Assembly: GCA_013288945.1 (NCBI GenBank)
Contig: JABDAZ010000003.1
Coordinates: forward strand, 1 to 64,000
Direction: 5' to 3'
DNA: 64,000 nt
Origin: Bacteroidota bacterium
Lineage (GTDB): Bacteria; Bacteroidota; Bacteroidia; Chitinophagales; Chitinophagaceae
Numbering within the stretch: position 1 is the first letter of the stretch; each line of letters begins with the position of its first letter. Shown in pieces: positions 53,912 to 62,191 of the stretch. The notes under the pieces were generated by a model that searched no databases, had not been told where the DNA came from, and was given only the letters and a program-made list of their open reading frames with translations. The position numbers and the translations under genes were made by a program.

Positions 53912-54901
53912 AAAGTTCTTGTTACCGGCGGCACGGGTTTTCTTGGTGCTTATATTATCCGCGAATTAATTAATAAAAACTATTCCGTTCGTGCCATTCG
54001 CCGCAATAATAATTTGCCTTTTTTTATTAATGCAGAAATTTTATCACAAGTTGAATGGATTAATGGCGATGTGCTTGATGTAATTTCTTTAGAAGATGCG
54101 ATGAACGGTGTTGACGCAATCATTCACGCGGCTGCAAAAGTTTCTTTTAATAGCAACGATAGAAACGGCATGATGCAAACCAATATTGAAGGCACTGCAA
54201 ATGTTGTTAATACTGCGCTTGAACAAAATATACAGCGCCTTGTGCATGTAAGTTCCGTTGCATCGTTGGGAAAAAATGCAAATGGAAATATTATTAATGA
54301 AGAAACAAAATGGCAGGAAAATAAATTAAATACGGCTTATGCAATAAGCAAATACAATGCAGAAGTTGAAGTGTGGCGCGCTATTGGCGAAGGTTTAAAT
54401 GCTGCTGTTGTAAATCCATCAACAATTATTGGTTATGGCGATTGGAACAATTCCAGTTGCGCGATTTTTAAAAATGTTTATCAGTCATTTCCTTGGTATA
54501 CAAATGGTATTAATGGTTTTGTTGATGTAGAAGATGTTGCGCGCGCCGTTGTGTTATTAATGGAAAGCGATATTAATAGTGAACGGTTTATTTTAAATGG
54601 CGATAACTGGTCCTTTAAAAATTTATTTGATACCATTGCTGATAACTTTAATAAAAAACATCCATCGCGGGAAGCCACGCCGGCGCTGGCGGAAATTGCG
54701 TGGCGCATGGAAAAAGTAAAATCATTATTTACAAAAACCCAACCTTTATTAACGAAGGAAAGTGCAAGTATAGCATTATCAAAAAATTATTTCGACAACA
54801 GCAAAATCACAAAACATTTGCCCGGCTTTGCCTTCACGCCATTGCAGCAAAGTATTGAACGCGCATGCAAATTATATTTACAAAATGTTAATGCTTTATA
54901 A
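53906..54901 (+). CDS. NAD-dependent epimerase/dehydratase without a canonical start codon
   Basis: The extended-SDR family fold is clear: VLVTGGTGFLGAYII (nucleotide loop), HAAAKVSF, VHVSSVASLG and the YAISKYNAE catalytic Tyr/Lys. The expected start would be M-K-K-V-L-V-T, but the codon there is ATC (53906). The frame is open upstream to a TAA at 53840 and contains no ATG, GTG, TTG or CTG before the Rossmann motif; the first such codon (TTG at 54014) would remove it. Either it uses a rare ATC start, or the start was lost next to the word repeat (pseudogene), or there is a sequencing error. Substrate unknown. Confidence 0.7.
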   Translation: MKKVLVTGGTGFLGAYIIRELINKNYSVRAIRRNNNLPFFINAEILSQVEWINGDVLDVISLEDAMNGVDAIIHAAAKVSFNSNDRNGMMQTNIEGTANVVNTALEQNIQRLVHVSSVASLGKNANGNIINEETKWQENKLNTAYAISKYNAEVEVWRAIGEGLNAAVVNPSTIIGYGDWNNSSCAIFKNVYQSFPWYTNGINGFVDVEDVARAVVLLMESDINSERFILNGDNWSFKNLFDTIADNFNKKHPSREATPALAEIAWRMEKVKSLFTKTQPLLTKESASIALSKNYFDNSKITKHLPGFAFTPLQQSIERACKLYLQNVNAL

Positions 54902-54979
54902 CTGGCAAAATAGTTGCATCTTATAAATACTTCTTGCTTATTTAAAACGTTTACTTTGTTTATTAATAAAAAAATATTC

Positions 54980-56056
54980 ATGAAAATTTTTTTCAGTATT
55001 TCCATAGCATTATTATTTTTTACTGCCGTTACTGCGCAGGAAAAAGTTTTTACAATTACAGGAAAAGTAATTGATGAAAAAACAAAATTGCCAATGCCAA
55101 ACGCTTCCGTGTTTTGCCAAAACACAACTTCAGGAACTACATCAAATGCGGAAGGCAGTTTTTTTCTTCGTATGAATAATGGCGGTTATGATTTGATAGT
55201 TTCTTACACCGGTTATGAAACAAAAGTTTTGCGCATCAGCAATGGTAATGAAGAAAACGATCATTTAATAATTGAGTTGAAAGAACAGGATAAAAACTTA
55301 ACGGAAGTTGTGGTTGCTGGCAGTGCAGAAGTTGCCGATGGCTGGAATAAATATGGCGATTTTTTTATGAAAAATTTTATCGGCACAACGCCTAATGCAG
55401 ATGATTGTAAAATAGAAAATAAAGATGCCATCCATTTTTATTTTTATAAAAAAAGAAACAAATTAAAAGTAAAATCGAAGGATGATAATATTGTAATTAT
55501 TAATAACGCGCTTGGTTATAAAATAAAATACCAGCTTGATTCTTTTATATACGATTACTCAACAAACATAAGCAGCTATACAGGTTATCCTTTATTTGAA
55601 GAGCTGAAAGGCACGCCAGACCAGCAAACTGCATGGAAACAAAACCGTTTTAAATCATACACCGGTTCACGTTTGCATTTTATACGGAGCTGGTATGATA
55701 GTACTTTACATGATGAAGGTTTTGAAATTGAAGCGCTTGATAATAATAATAAATCAAACATAATTGACGATCCTTACAATAATAATATTTACAGTGTTGA
55801 TAGTGGCGATGTGCAGATTAATATAAAAGGAAGAATCCGCGTGACGTATAAAAATCAATTGCCGGATCAAAAATATTTGTCGGTAAATAAATTTCCGCTT
55901 ACTTCAAAATACCAGGTTAGCGCGCTTGATATTATTGATGGTTTTGCGATTGAACAGAATGGATATTTTTATGAGCAAAGTGAAGTAACAAATATGGGTT
56001 ATTGGGCATGGAAAAAATTAGCGGAACTTTTGCCGTATGATTATAATCCGGAATGA
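54980..56056 (+). CDS. exported protein with CarboxypepD-like regulatory domain
   Basis: 358 residues from the ATG at 54980 (signal peptide IFFSISIALLFFTAVTAQ). An upstream in-frame start is not supported. The CarboxypepD_reg-like beta domain (about 24-110) shows ITGKVIDEKTKLPMPNASV and GSFFLRMNNGGYDLIVSYTGYET. The rest (about 130-358) is an uncharacterised region seen in Bacteroidota surface proteins. No plug or barrel, so it is not itself a SusC. TTATTAATAA is at 54960-54969. Confidence 0.78.
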   Translation: MKIFFSISIALLFFTAVTAQEKVFTITGKVIDEKTKLPMPNASVFCQNTTSGTTSNAEGSFFLRMNNGGYDLIVSYTGYETKVLRISNGNEENDHLIIELKEQDKNLTEVVVAGSAEVADGWNKYGDFFMKNFIGTTPNADDCKIENKDAIHFYFYKKRNKLKVKSKDDNIVIINNALGYKIKYQLDSFIYDYSTNISSYTGYPLFEELKGTPDQQTAWKQNRFKSYTGSRLHFIRSWYDSTLHDEGFEIEALDNNNKSNIIDDPYNNNIYSVDSGDVQINIKGRIRVTYKNQLPDQKYLSVNKFPLTSKYQVSALDIIDGFAIEQNGYFYEQSEVTNMGYWAWKKLAELLPYDYNPE

Positions 56057-56175
56057 ACTTGATTATTATTAATTGATAACTGATAATTTTTTAATTGATA
56101 ATGAAATATGCTTTTAATGTGTTAGTATGAACCGTAAAAATAAAATATTAGTAGAGATTTTATTAATAACAATTT

Positions 56176-56225
56176 AGCTAACCACAAAGCGACACAAAGA
56201 AAAAAACACAAAGTTTCACAGAGAA
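56176..56225 (+). repeat. CACAAAG word repeat
   Basis: accacaaagcgacacaaag, aaaaaaacacaaag, tttcacagag: degenerate copies of a word built on CACAAAG. Words of this kind recur in intergenic DNA of several bacterial groups. Confidence 0.65.
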
Positions 56226-56250
56226 TATTATGATCAATAGAGAATTAAAA

Positions 56251-56281
56251 GTACAAGTGTGCGACGCCAATGAAGCTTAAT
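56251..56281 (+). repeat. dispersed intergenic element, copy D
   Basis: GTACAAGTGTGCGACGCCAA then tgaagcttaat, identical over 31 nt to copy C on the opposite strand at 50680-50710. Confidence 0.88.
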
Positions 56282-56418
56282 TGAAATTCTTCTGCTTGGT
56301 AAATAATTTAATTGATAATTTATTAATAGATAATTGATGATGAAAACTGTTTGTACTATTTATAAAATGAACTATTAATAATGAGCTTTAAATCTATTAA
56401 TAGTTACTGGCGATTCAA

Positions 56419-57363
56419 TTATTTCTCCATTACTTTTTTCCATAACTCTGGTATTCTTTTCAGCCACACCAACTCTTTCATTTTATCTTTTGCAAGTTCT
56501 GCAGGTGAGCCAAAATAAACTTTGCCGCCTTCTAAACTTGCAGGCACGCCGCTTTGCGCATACACAACTGTATTGTCGCCAATCGTTAATGTTTTACTCA
56601 CACCAACCTGTCCCCATAAAATAACGCCGTTGCCAATATTAACGGCGCCTGCAATACCAACCTGCGCAGCAAACAAACAATTTTTTCCAATTACAGAATC
56701 GTGGCCGATATGAATGAGGTTATCCATTTTTGTTCCGCTTCCGATTATTGTATCATTTGTTACGCCACGATCGATGGTACAATTTGCGCCGATTTCAACA
56801 TCATCTTCAATAACAACGCGGCCGCAACTTTCCATTTTTTTATACCAAACGTTGCGATCTTTTTTTGTGTTGTAATAAAACGCATCAGCGCCAATTACAG
56901 TGCCAGCCTGAATTGTAACGTTGTTGCCGATGATACAATAATCAAGAATTGTAACGTTCGGATGTATCAAACAATTATCGCCAATCGTTACATGATGGCC
57001 AATAAATGTGTTCGGATAAATATAAGTTCCGTTACCAATTACAGCTTTATCACTTATTAATTTGTCAGCAACTTCAAACGGGCGAAAATGTTTTACAATT
57101 TTAAGATATGCTTCAAAAGGCTGCTCAACAACAAGCAACGCTTTTCCATCAGGGCAATCAACTGCTTTGTTAATGATGATAAAAGTTGCGGCAGATTTTA
57201 TACACGTGTCATAATATTTTGGATGATCAACAAACACTAAATCTCCATCCTCAACTTTATGAATTTCATTAATGCCGGTTGCATTGCCGTTTGTATTGCC
57301 AATCAGTTGCGCACCTAAAAAATCTGCCATCCACTTAATAGAAACGGGTGAAGGAAATTTCAT
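56419..57363 (-). CDS. LpxD-like UDP-3-O-acylglucosamine N-acyltransferase
   Basis: 314 residues. N-terminal LpxD domain (uridine-binding region), then a left-handed beta helix of hexapeptide repeats (about 100-270) with the catalytic histidine in HIGHDSVIG (about 218-226) and NCLFAAQVGIAGA, and a short helical tail. It should add a 3-hydroxyacyl chain from acyl-ACP to the lipid A precursor. Bacteroidota often carry more than one LpxD-like protein, and this one (lacking a neighbouring lpxA/fabZ) may be the second copy. Confidence 0.88.
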   Translation of the reverse strand: MKFPSPVSIKWMADFLGAQLIGNTNGNATGINEIHKVEDGDLVFVDHPKYYDTCIKSAATFIIINKAVDCPDGKALLVVEQPFEAYLKIVKHFRPFEVADKLISDKAVIGNGTYIYPNTFIGHHVTIGDNCLIHPNVTILDYCIIGNNVTIQAGTVIGADAFYYNTKKDRNVWYKKMESCGRVVIEDDVEIGANCTIDRGVTNDTIIGSGTKMDNLIHIGHDSVIGKNCLFAAQVGIAGAVNIGNGVILWGQVGVSKTLTIGDNTVVYAQSGVPASLEGGKVYFGSPAELAKDKMKELVWLKRIPELWKKVMEK

Positions 57364-57381
57364 AAAAAATTTTTTACAAAC

Positions 57382-57495
57382 CTACATCAAAATACTGCAA
57401 TCATAAATTGTGCGGTAAGCATCATTAATATTTTCTGCAATAATAAACGGCTTTGTTTTTTTTAATTGTTGCACGATAATATTTTCATCCAACAA
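57382..57495 (-). CDS. possible short ORF or gene remnant upstream of the lpxD-like gene
   Basis: 37 codons, TTG start, stop 18 nt before the lpxD-like ATG. The translation (VQQLKKTKPFIIAENINDAY in the middle, ending YDCSILM) has amino-acid and codon composition like real genes rather than random AT-rich DNA. No family recognised. It could be the 3' remnant of a decayed gene. Confidence 0.3.
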   Translation of the reverse strand: MLDENIIVQQLKKTKPFIIAENINDAYRTIYDCSILM

Positions 57496-57794
57496 AAATT
57501 TTAAAAAAATTTATCATTTTATTTTTTTTGATGAGCTAATGATTTTTTGTTTTTAAACACATGTTTCGTTTTTATTTTATACTTATCAATTTCTTATTAA
57601 TAAAAATTATAAAACAATGAATCGGCTGAAACCCTTTATTCATCAATGTTTCAGCGCTTCATTAAACAAATAGAAATTGAACTGATTTTATAAAATGAAA
57701 AATAAGCACAATCGTTTTTTATTAACGGCGCATTTTGCGTTATGCTTTTCCACACGATAAAAAAAAATGTGCATAAAAATTTATCAATATTTTT

Positions 57795-57824
57795 TTTAGT
57801 TAGCAGAAATTCTTTTTAATATTG
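57795..57824 (+). promoter_or_regulatory. promoter-like sequence of a tiny transcription unit
   Basis: TTTA (57795-57798), 18-nt spacer, TAATATTG (57817-57824), each one mismatch from TTTG and TAnnTTTG. The ATG of the 13-codon ORF is 3 nt downstream. Confidence 0.35.
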
Positions 57825-57827
57825 TGT

Positions 57828-57869
57828 ATGGAAATTTATTTCCACGTACTTACTAACCCATCCATATAA
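57828..57869 (+). CDS. possible 13-residue mini-ORF
   Basis: MEIYFHVLTNPSI and stop, placed between a promoter-like sequence and a terminator only 5 nt after the stop. Its 5' end forms a small inverted repeat (tggaaat ... atttcca). It could be a leader peptide, a micro-protein or just part of a small RNA. Confidence 0.3.
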   Translation: MEIYFHVLTNPSI

Positions 57870-57874
57870 TAAAA

Positions 57875-57905
57875 GTCCTGCTAACAAGCAGGATTTTTTA
57901 TTTTA
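57875..57905 (+). terminator. rho-independent terminator
   Basis: 7-bp stem tcctgct / agcagga (57876-57882 and 57887-57893), AACA loop, followed by a T-rich run. No annotated plus-strand gene precedes it for over 1.8 kb, so something shorter must be transcribed here. Confidence 0.8.
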
Positions 57906-57961
57906 GCAAACCAGCAAACAACTTCTTCATCCACTTTTATTATTGAATTTTTATTACAAAC

Positions 57962-58555
57962 ATGCTCCGATACTTTATTATTTATAAACCATTCAATGTG
58001 CTTTCGCAATTCACATCGCAGGAAAAAAAAGAAACATTAAAAGATTATTTTGATGTGCCGCATGACGTGTATCCCGTTGGCAGACTGGATTACGACAGTG
58101 AAGGTTTATTAATACTTACCAACGATAAACAATTAAACCATGGTTTATTAAATCCATTGTTTGCGCATGAAAGAGAATATTGGTCGCAGGTTGAAGGAGA
58201 AATTGATGAACAATCTATTAATGATTTGCAGGAAGGTGTAACAATTACTGTTGATGGTAAATGGTATAAAACAAAAAATTGCAAGGCAGAAAAATTTTCT
58301 TCATCACCAAATGTTGAAGAAAGAAATCCGCCGATACGATTTAGAAAAAATATTGCAACAAGCTGGATAAAATTAATTTTAACCGAAGGAAAAAACAGGC
58401 AGGTTAGAAAGATGACTGCAAAAGTTGGCTACCCAACATTGCGATTAATAAGAACGCGCATAGAAAATTTATCGCTCGATAATTTACAACCCGGAGAAAT
58501 GCGGATAATGGAGAAAGATGAAGTGTATTTATTATTGAATATTAAGAAGAGTTGA
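57962..58555 (+). CDS. RsuA/RluE-family pseudouridine synthase
   Basis: 197 residues. YPVGRLDYDSEGLLILTND (about 37-55) holds catalytic D43; YFIIYKPFNVLSQF at the start and EGKNRQVRKM (about 140) complete the family set. It has no S4 domain, like RluE, which modifies 23S rRNA U2457 in E. coli; the exact target here is inferred. Followed by a word-repeat region and yicC. Confidence 0.9.
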   Translation: MLRYFIIYKPFNVLSQFTSQEKKETLKDYFDVPHDVYPVGRLDYDSEGLLILTNDKQLNHGLLNPLFAHEREYWSQVEGEIDEQSINDLQEGVTITVDGKWYKTKNCKAEKFSSSPNVEERNPPIRFRKNIATSWIKLILTEGKNRQVRKMTAKVGYPTLRLIRTRIENLSLDNLQPGEMRIMEKDEVYLLLNIKKS

Positions 58556-58658
58556 CGGATGACAGTTGACAGTTTTCAATTTAAAATTATAAACTGAAAA
58601 CTTTTTCATTATCAATTATCAAATTATCCGTCAACTGTCATTTGTCAACTGTCAACTT
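58551..58658. repeat. opposed word repeats (TGACAGT/CAACTGTCA)
   Basis: Left arm gttgacggatgacagttgac; right arm ccgtcaactgtcatttgtcaactgtcaac; between them smaller arms (aactgaaaac, gttttcaattt; ttatcaattatc). Imperfect long hairpin between the pseudouridine synthase and yicC, just upstream of a TATCTTTC box. Confidence 0.75.
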
Positions 58659-58690
58659 TCACTATCTTTCCATATAAAATTTTCAATACT

Positions 58691-59566
58691 ATGCTAAAAT
58701 CAATGACAGGCTTTGGAAGAAGTGAACAAACAGTTGGTGGTAAAACTTTTTTGGTTGATATAAAATCACTTAACGGAAAACAGTTCGAACTGCAATTAAA
58801 ACTTCCCGGCTTTTTAAAACCTTTTGAATTTCAGATACGCAAAATACTTTCTTCAAAACTTAGCCGCGGCTCGCTTGATTGCACAATCAGCCTTAAACAA
58901 ACCGGCAATGCAAAACCGGTGAGCATTAATACAGACCTCGCAAAAGCTTACCACAAGGCACTTGCAGAGCTTTCAGCAGAATTAAACCTTGACCCATCAA
59001 ACATATTAAGCACGCTTGTAAAATTGCCTGAAGTGATAACGCCAACGAGCGATACATTAACAGATGAAGAATGGCATGAATTTGAAACTGTAATTTTTGC
59101 TGCAATTGATGATTTGAATTTGCACCGGCTTGATGAAGGAAAATCGCTTGAAGCAGATTTATTATTAAGAATAGCGAACATAGAAAAACAACAGGATGAA
59201 GTAATAAAATTAGAACCATTGCGCCAGCAAAAAATAAAAGATGGTTTAAAAAAATTGTTGGAAGAACATGTGGGCAAAGAAAATTATGATCCCAACAGGC
59301 TGGAACAGGAGTTGATTTATTATATTGAAAAAATTGACATTACCGAAGAACAGGTTCGCTTAAAAAATCATTGCGATTATTTTAAGGCCATTTTAAAAGA
59401 ACCGGAAGAAGGCAAAGGAAAAAAACTATCTTTTATTTTGCAGGAAATTGGAAGGGAGATTAATACTTCTGGTTCAAAAGCATATGATTCAACTATTCAA
59501 AAATGTGTGGTATTAATGAAAGACGAATTGGAAAAAGCAAAGGAACAAGTGTTGAATGTTTTATAA
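58691..59566 (+). CDS. yicC: YicC/YloC-family endoribonuclease
   Basis: 291 residues. The N-terminal opening MLKSMTGFGRSE and the C-terminal DUF1732 region (about 205-291, ending in the SKAYDS and MKDELEKAKEQVLNV helices) identify YicC. Characterised members are endoribonucleases affecting small-RNA turnover. In Bacteroidota it commonly precedes gldH, as here. Confidence 0.93.
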   Translation: MLKSMTGFGRSEQTVGGKTFLVDIKSLNGKQFELQLKLPGFLKPFEFQIRKILSSKLSRGSLDCTISLKQTGNAKPVSINTDLAKAYHKALAELSAELNLDPSNILSTLVKLPEVITPTSDTLTDEEWHEFETVIFAAIDDLNLHRLDEGKSLEADLLLRIANIEKQQDEVIKLEPLRQQKIKDGLKKLLEEHVGKENYDPNRLEQELIYYIEKIDITEEQVRLKNHCDYFKAILKEPEEGKGKKLSFILQEIGREINTSGSKAYDSTIQKCVVLMKDELEKAKEQVLNVL

Positions 59567-59582
59567 AATTTACATTTAGAAA

Positions 59583-59628
59583 TAAGTTCAAGGCGCGAGT
59601 TTCAAGGAACAAGATTCAAGATTTAAAA
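59583..59628 (+). repeat. word repeat (TTCAAG family)
   Basis: agttcaaggcgcgagtttca, aggaacaagattcaagattt: degenerate copies of ttcaag(g/a) between yicC and gldH. Confidence 0.5.
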
Positions 59629-59666
59629 ACAACTTTTACGCTCGGAAATAAAAAATTAATCTTTCT

Positions 59667-59674
59667 TATTTTTG
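59667..59674 (+). promoter_or_regulatory. -7 promoter box TATTTTTG
   Basis: Exact TAnnTTTG, 15 nt before the proposed TTG start of gldH at 59690. An alternative TTG at 59672 lies inside the box. Confidence 0.4.
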
Positions 59675-59689
59675 CAAAAAATATTTTCA

Positions 59690-60160
59690 TTGAAAAAAAA
59701 TTTTATTTTCTTTTTTGCTTGTGCCTTGCTCCTTGCATCTTGCAATACTTCTATAGATGTGTTTGAAAAAGATGTTCCGCTTCCGAAACAACAATGGGAA
59801 AGCAACTATAAGCCGGAAATTATTTTTACAGTTACAGATACCACTTCTTTATACAATGTTTTTTTAGTTTTTCGCCACACGGATGCCTACAATTTTAATA
59901 ACCTTTGGATTAAAGCATCCGTGCAGCAACCGGGCGAAAATAAAATTAAAAGCCAGCAGTTTGATTTAACGCTGGCCACCAATAATAAAGGCTGGCTTGG
60001 CAGTGCGATGGACGATATTTATGAACACCGCATATTAATACAACCACAAACAAAATTTAAAAAAACCGGTGATTACCATTTTACCATTGAAGAAATAATG
60101 CGCGAAGATCCATTAATGCATGCGCTTAATGTTGGCATCAGGGTTGAGAAAGTGAGATGA
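59690..60160 (+). CDS. gldH: gliding motility lipoprotein GldH
   Basis: 156 residues from the TTG at 59690, which gives a lipoprotein signal ending LLASC. The mature part, opening SIDVFEKDVPLPKQQW and with IMREDPLMHALNVGIRVE at the end, follows GldH. In Flavobacterium GldH is a lipoprotein needed for gliding and type IX secretion-related functions; Chitinophagaceae keep it whether or not they glide. No ATG start is available in frame. Confidence 0.85.
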   Translation: MKKNFIFFFACALLLASCNTSIDVFEKDVPLPKQQWESNYKPEIIFTVTDTTSLYNVFLVFRHTDAYNFNNLWIKASVQQPGENKIKSQQFDLTLATNNKGWLGSAMDDIYEHRILIQPQTKFKKTGDYHFTIEEIMREDPLMHALNVGIRVEKVR

Positions 60161-60162
60161 TT

Positions 60163-60296
60163 GTTGTGAATGGGCAATGGTGAATGGTGAATTTTTTATT
60201 TTAATTTTTTATTATCACTAAATTTTTTTAAAATATAAATCAGAAGCTTAAGCAAGTATATTCCAATTCACCACTCACCATTCACCATTGACCACC
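60163..60296. repeat. opposed word repeats (ACCATTC family)
   Basis: Left arm gaatgggcaatggtgaatgg and tgaatttttt; right arm attcaccactcaccattcac and cattgaccacc. The arms are approximate reverse complements. The right arm runs into the proposed start codon of the histidine kinase. Confidence 0.75.
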
Positions 60297-61274
60297 ATCT
60301 CTCCAAAAAATTTTTTAAAAAAGAAACGGTTAGCCATCGCAACCTGGGTATACTGGTTTTTATTATTGTATATTATTGCTGCGCTAGTTTGGTGGTTCAT
60401 TGCATTGCAGCAACAGAATAATAAAATGACAGTTTACAAAATGCAGGAGTTAAAATTAAATGATCCTGCATATCATTTTAAATTGGATCATATTAATGAA
60501 GATGCGAGAAAAAAAACGGCACAATACATTGGCGAAGGCAGTTTATTTTTGGTATTAATAATAATCGGCGCCATCTTTGTTTACCGCGCAGTGCGCCGCC
60601 AGCTTAAGTTACAGCAGCAGCAACAAAATTTTATGATGGCTGTAACGCACGAATTAAAAACACCCATCGCTATTACAAAATTAAATTTAGAAACTTTACA
60701 GCGTTATAATTTAGACGAAGATAAAAGGCAAAAAATGATCCGTTCTGCATTGCAGGAAACGGACCGCCTTAATACATTAGCGAATAATATTTTGATATCA
60801 TCTCAACTCGAAGGCGGCGGTTATACTATTGCAAAAGAAGAAATTGATTTGTCTGCATTGATATTACAAAGAGCAAAAGATTTTCAAAACCGTTTTGCTG
60901 AAAGAAAATGGGAGATTAATATTCAACCTGAATTAGCTATTAATGGCGACACGTTATTACTTCAAATGCTTGTTAATAATCTTGTTGAAAATGCAATGAA
61001 ATATTCACCGAAAGAAAGTTTAATAACCATTGAATTGAAAAAAGAAAAAAGATCAATCGTTTTATTAATAAAAGATTTGGGTGCGGGCATTGCAGATAAT
61101 GAAAAGAAAAAAATATTTGAAAAATTTTACCGTGTTGGCAACGAATCCACAAGAACCGCTCAGGGCACGGGTTTGGGCTTATACTTATGCAGAAAAATTG
61201 CTGAAGATCATAATGCGCAAATATCTGTTTCAGATAATTCACCAACCGGAAGTATTTTTGCAGTAAGGTTTTGA
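60288..61274 (+). CDS. sensor histidine kinase (HisKA/HATPase)
   Basis: 328 residues from TTG 60288. Two transmembrane helices (about 17-40 and 84-99) flank a short periplasmic loop of about 40 residues. H121 in VTHELKTPIAITK is the phospho-acceptor; LVNNLVENAMKYS (N box), LIKDLGAGIAD (G1) and GTGLGLYLCRKI (G2) form the ATPase. Partner of the response regulator 92 nt downstream. The start sits within a word repeat and is uncertain; residues 11-13 (KKK) may be nearer the true N-terminus. Confidence 0.9.
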   Translation: MTTISPKNFLKKKRLAIATWVYWFLLLYIIAALVWWFIALQQQNNKMTVYKMQELKLNDPAYHFKLDHINEDARKKTAQYIGEGSLFLVLIIIGAIFVYRAVRRQLKLQQQQQNFMMAVTHELKTPIAITKLNLETLQRYNLDEDKRQKMIRSALQETDRLNTLANNILISSQLEGGGYTIAKEEIDLSALILQRAKDFQNRFAERKWEINIQPELAINGDTLLLQMLVNNLVENAMKYSPKESLITIELKKEKRSIVLLIKDLGAGIADNEKKKIFEKFYRVGNESTRTAQGTGLGLYLCRKIAEDHNAQISVSDNSPTGSIFAVRF

Positions 61275-61278
61275 TAAA

Positions 61279-61346
61279 GCACAAACTTGCAAACCTTGAA
61301 GGTTTGCAAAAGAGAAATTTTAAATCATTAATAAACCTAAGGTTTA
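61279..61346. repeat. small palindromes between kinase and regulator
   Basis: ttgcaaacc (61287-61295) and ggtttgcaa (61301-61309) form a 9-bp hairpin with a 5-nt loop. A second palindromic word (ataaacctaaggtttat) follows near 61330-61346. Both derive from the word AACCTTGAAGGTTT. Confidence 0.6.
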
Positions 61347-61365
61347 TAACAAAGTTTTCAAAACA

Positions 61366-62073
61366 ATGCCGACAGAAAAAAAATTATCCATCCTGCTTGT
61401 AGAAGATGAAGAGAATTTGCACGAAGCATTAAAATTAAATTTAGAGCTGGAAGGTTATGAAATCAGTTCTGCATTTGATGGTGAGCAGGCATTAAAAACT
61501 ATTCAACAGGAATATTTTGATTTGATTATTCTTGATGTAATGCTTCCCGGCATTGATGGAATTAGTATTGCAGAAACAATCCGTGTGCAAAATAATGACG
61601 TTCCTGTATTAATATTAAGCGCCAAAAACACAAGCGCAGACAGGGTTTTAGGATTAAAAAAAGGCGCTGATGATTATCTTACCAAACCTTTTAACCTGGA
61701 AGAATTATTATTACGCGTTCAAAAATTAATTGAAAAAAATAAAAAATTACAGGACAAAGATTCGTTGGGAGATACTTATTCATTTGGAAAAAATAAAATT
61801 GATTTTAAAGCGCAGGAAGCCACAACCCAAAAAGGCCAGCACATTCAATTAAGTAAAAAAGAAGTAATGCTTTTAAAATTACTTATCGAAAATAAAAATG
61901 AAGTGGTAACGCGCGAAAAAATTTTGCAGGCTGTTTGGGGTTACAATGTTTATCCAACAACAAGAACGATTGATAATTTTATATTAAGCTTTCGAAAATA
62001 TTTTGAAGAAGACAGCCGCAATCCGAAATATTTTCATTCCGTTAGAAGTGTTGGATACAAGTACAGTGAGTAG
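61366..62073 (+). CDS. OmpR-family response regulator
   Basis: 235 residues: receiver with acidic pair E13-D14 and phospho-acceptor D57 (LILDVMLPGIDG), K-containing KKGADDYLTKPF, and a winged-helix DNA-binding domain (about 140-235; LSKKEVMLLKLLIENKNEVV, RTIDNFILSFRKYF, SVRSVGYKY). Cognate to the upstream kinase. Regulated genes are not evident from the sequence. Confidence 0.94.
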   Translation: MPTEKKLSILLVEDEENLHEALKLNLELEGYEISSAFDGEQALKTIQQEYFDLIILDVMLPGIDGISIAETIRVQNNDVPVLILSAKNTSADRVLGLKKGADDYLTKPFNLEELLLRVQKLIEKNKKLQDKDSLGDTYSFGKNKIDFKAQEATTQKGQHIQLSKKEVMLLKLLIENKNEVVTREKILQAVWGYNVYPTTRTIDNFILSFRKYFEEDSRNPKYFHSVRSVGYKYSE

Positions 62074-62175
62074 TTAACAGATGACAGATGACAGTTGACG
62101 GGATTTTTTTAATTTGTTTCCTATTTTTATTTATAGTCCATAGTCCATAGTCCATAGTTCATAGCTTATATCTTA
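62073..62175. repeat. word repeats between convergent genes
   Basis: Two families side by side: acagatgacagatgacagtt (TGACAGA) and tagtccatagtccatagtcc followed by atagttcatagc (GTCCATA). They fill the gap between the response regulator and batD. Confidence 0.75.
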
Positions 62176-62191
62176 TACTTAACAACAAACT

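Larger units (their letters stand above)
56057..56418. other. 362-nt gene-free region with repeats
   Basis: From left to right: AT-rich words (ttgataactgataa), a TTATTAATAA decamer (56160-56169), a CACAAAG word repeat (56176-56225), dispersed-element copy D (56251-56281), and more AT-rich words (ataatttaattgataatt). It separates convergently oriented genes. No ORF, tRNA or terminator stem was recognised. Confidence 0.7.
57364..57961. other. 598-nt gene-poor region with two possible short ORFs and a terminator
   Basis: It contains a 37-codon minus-strand ORF (57382-57495), a TTATTAATAA decamer (57594-57603), a promoter-like sequence (57795-57824), a 13-codon plus-strand ORF (57828-57869) and a strong terminator (57875-57905). 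The remaining stretches are AT-rich without recognised structure. Confidence 0.65.

Noticed and set aside
54014-54901. Epimerase starting at the TTG at 54014
   Set aside because: It would remove the nucleotide-binding glycine motif encoded just upstream in the same frame.
56176-56225. CACAAAG words as an insertion-sequence end or CRISPR remnant
   Set aside because: No transposase, no target duplication and no inverted partner; it fits the general intergenic word-repeat pattern.
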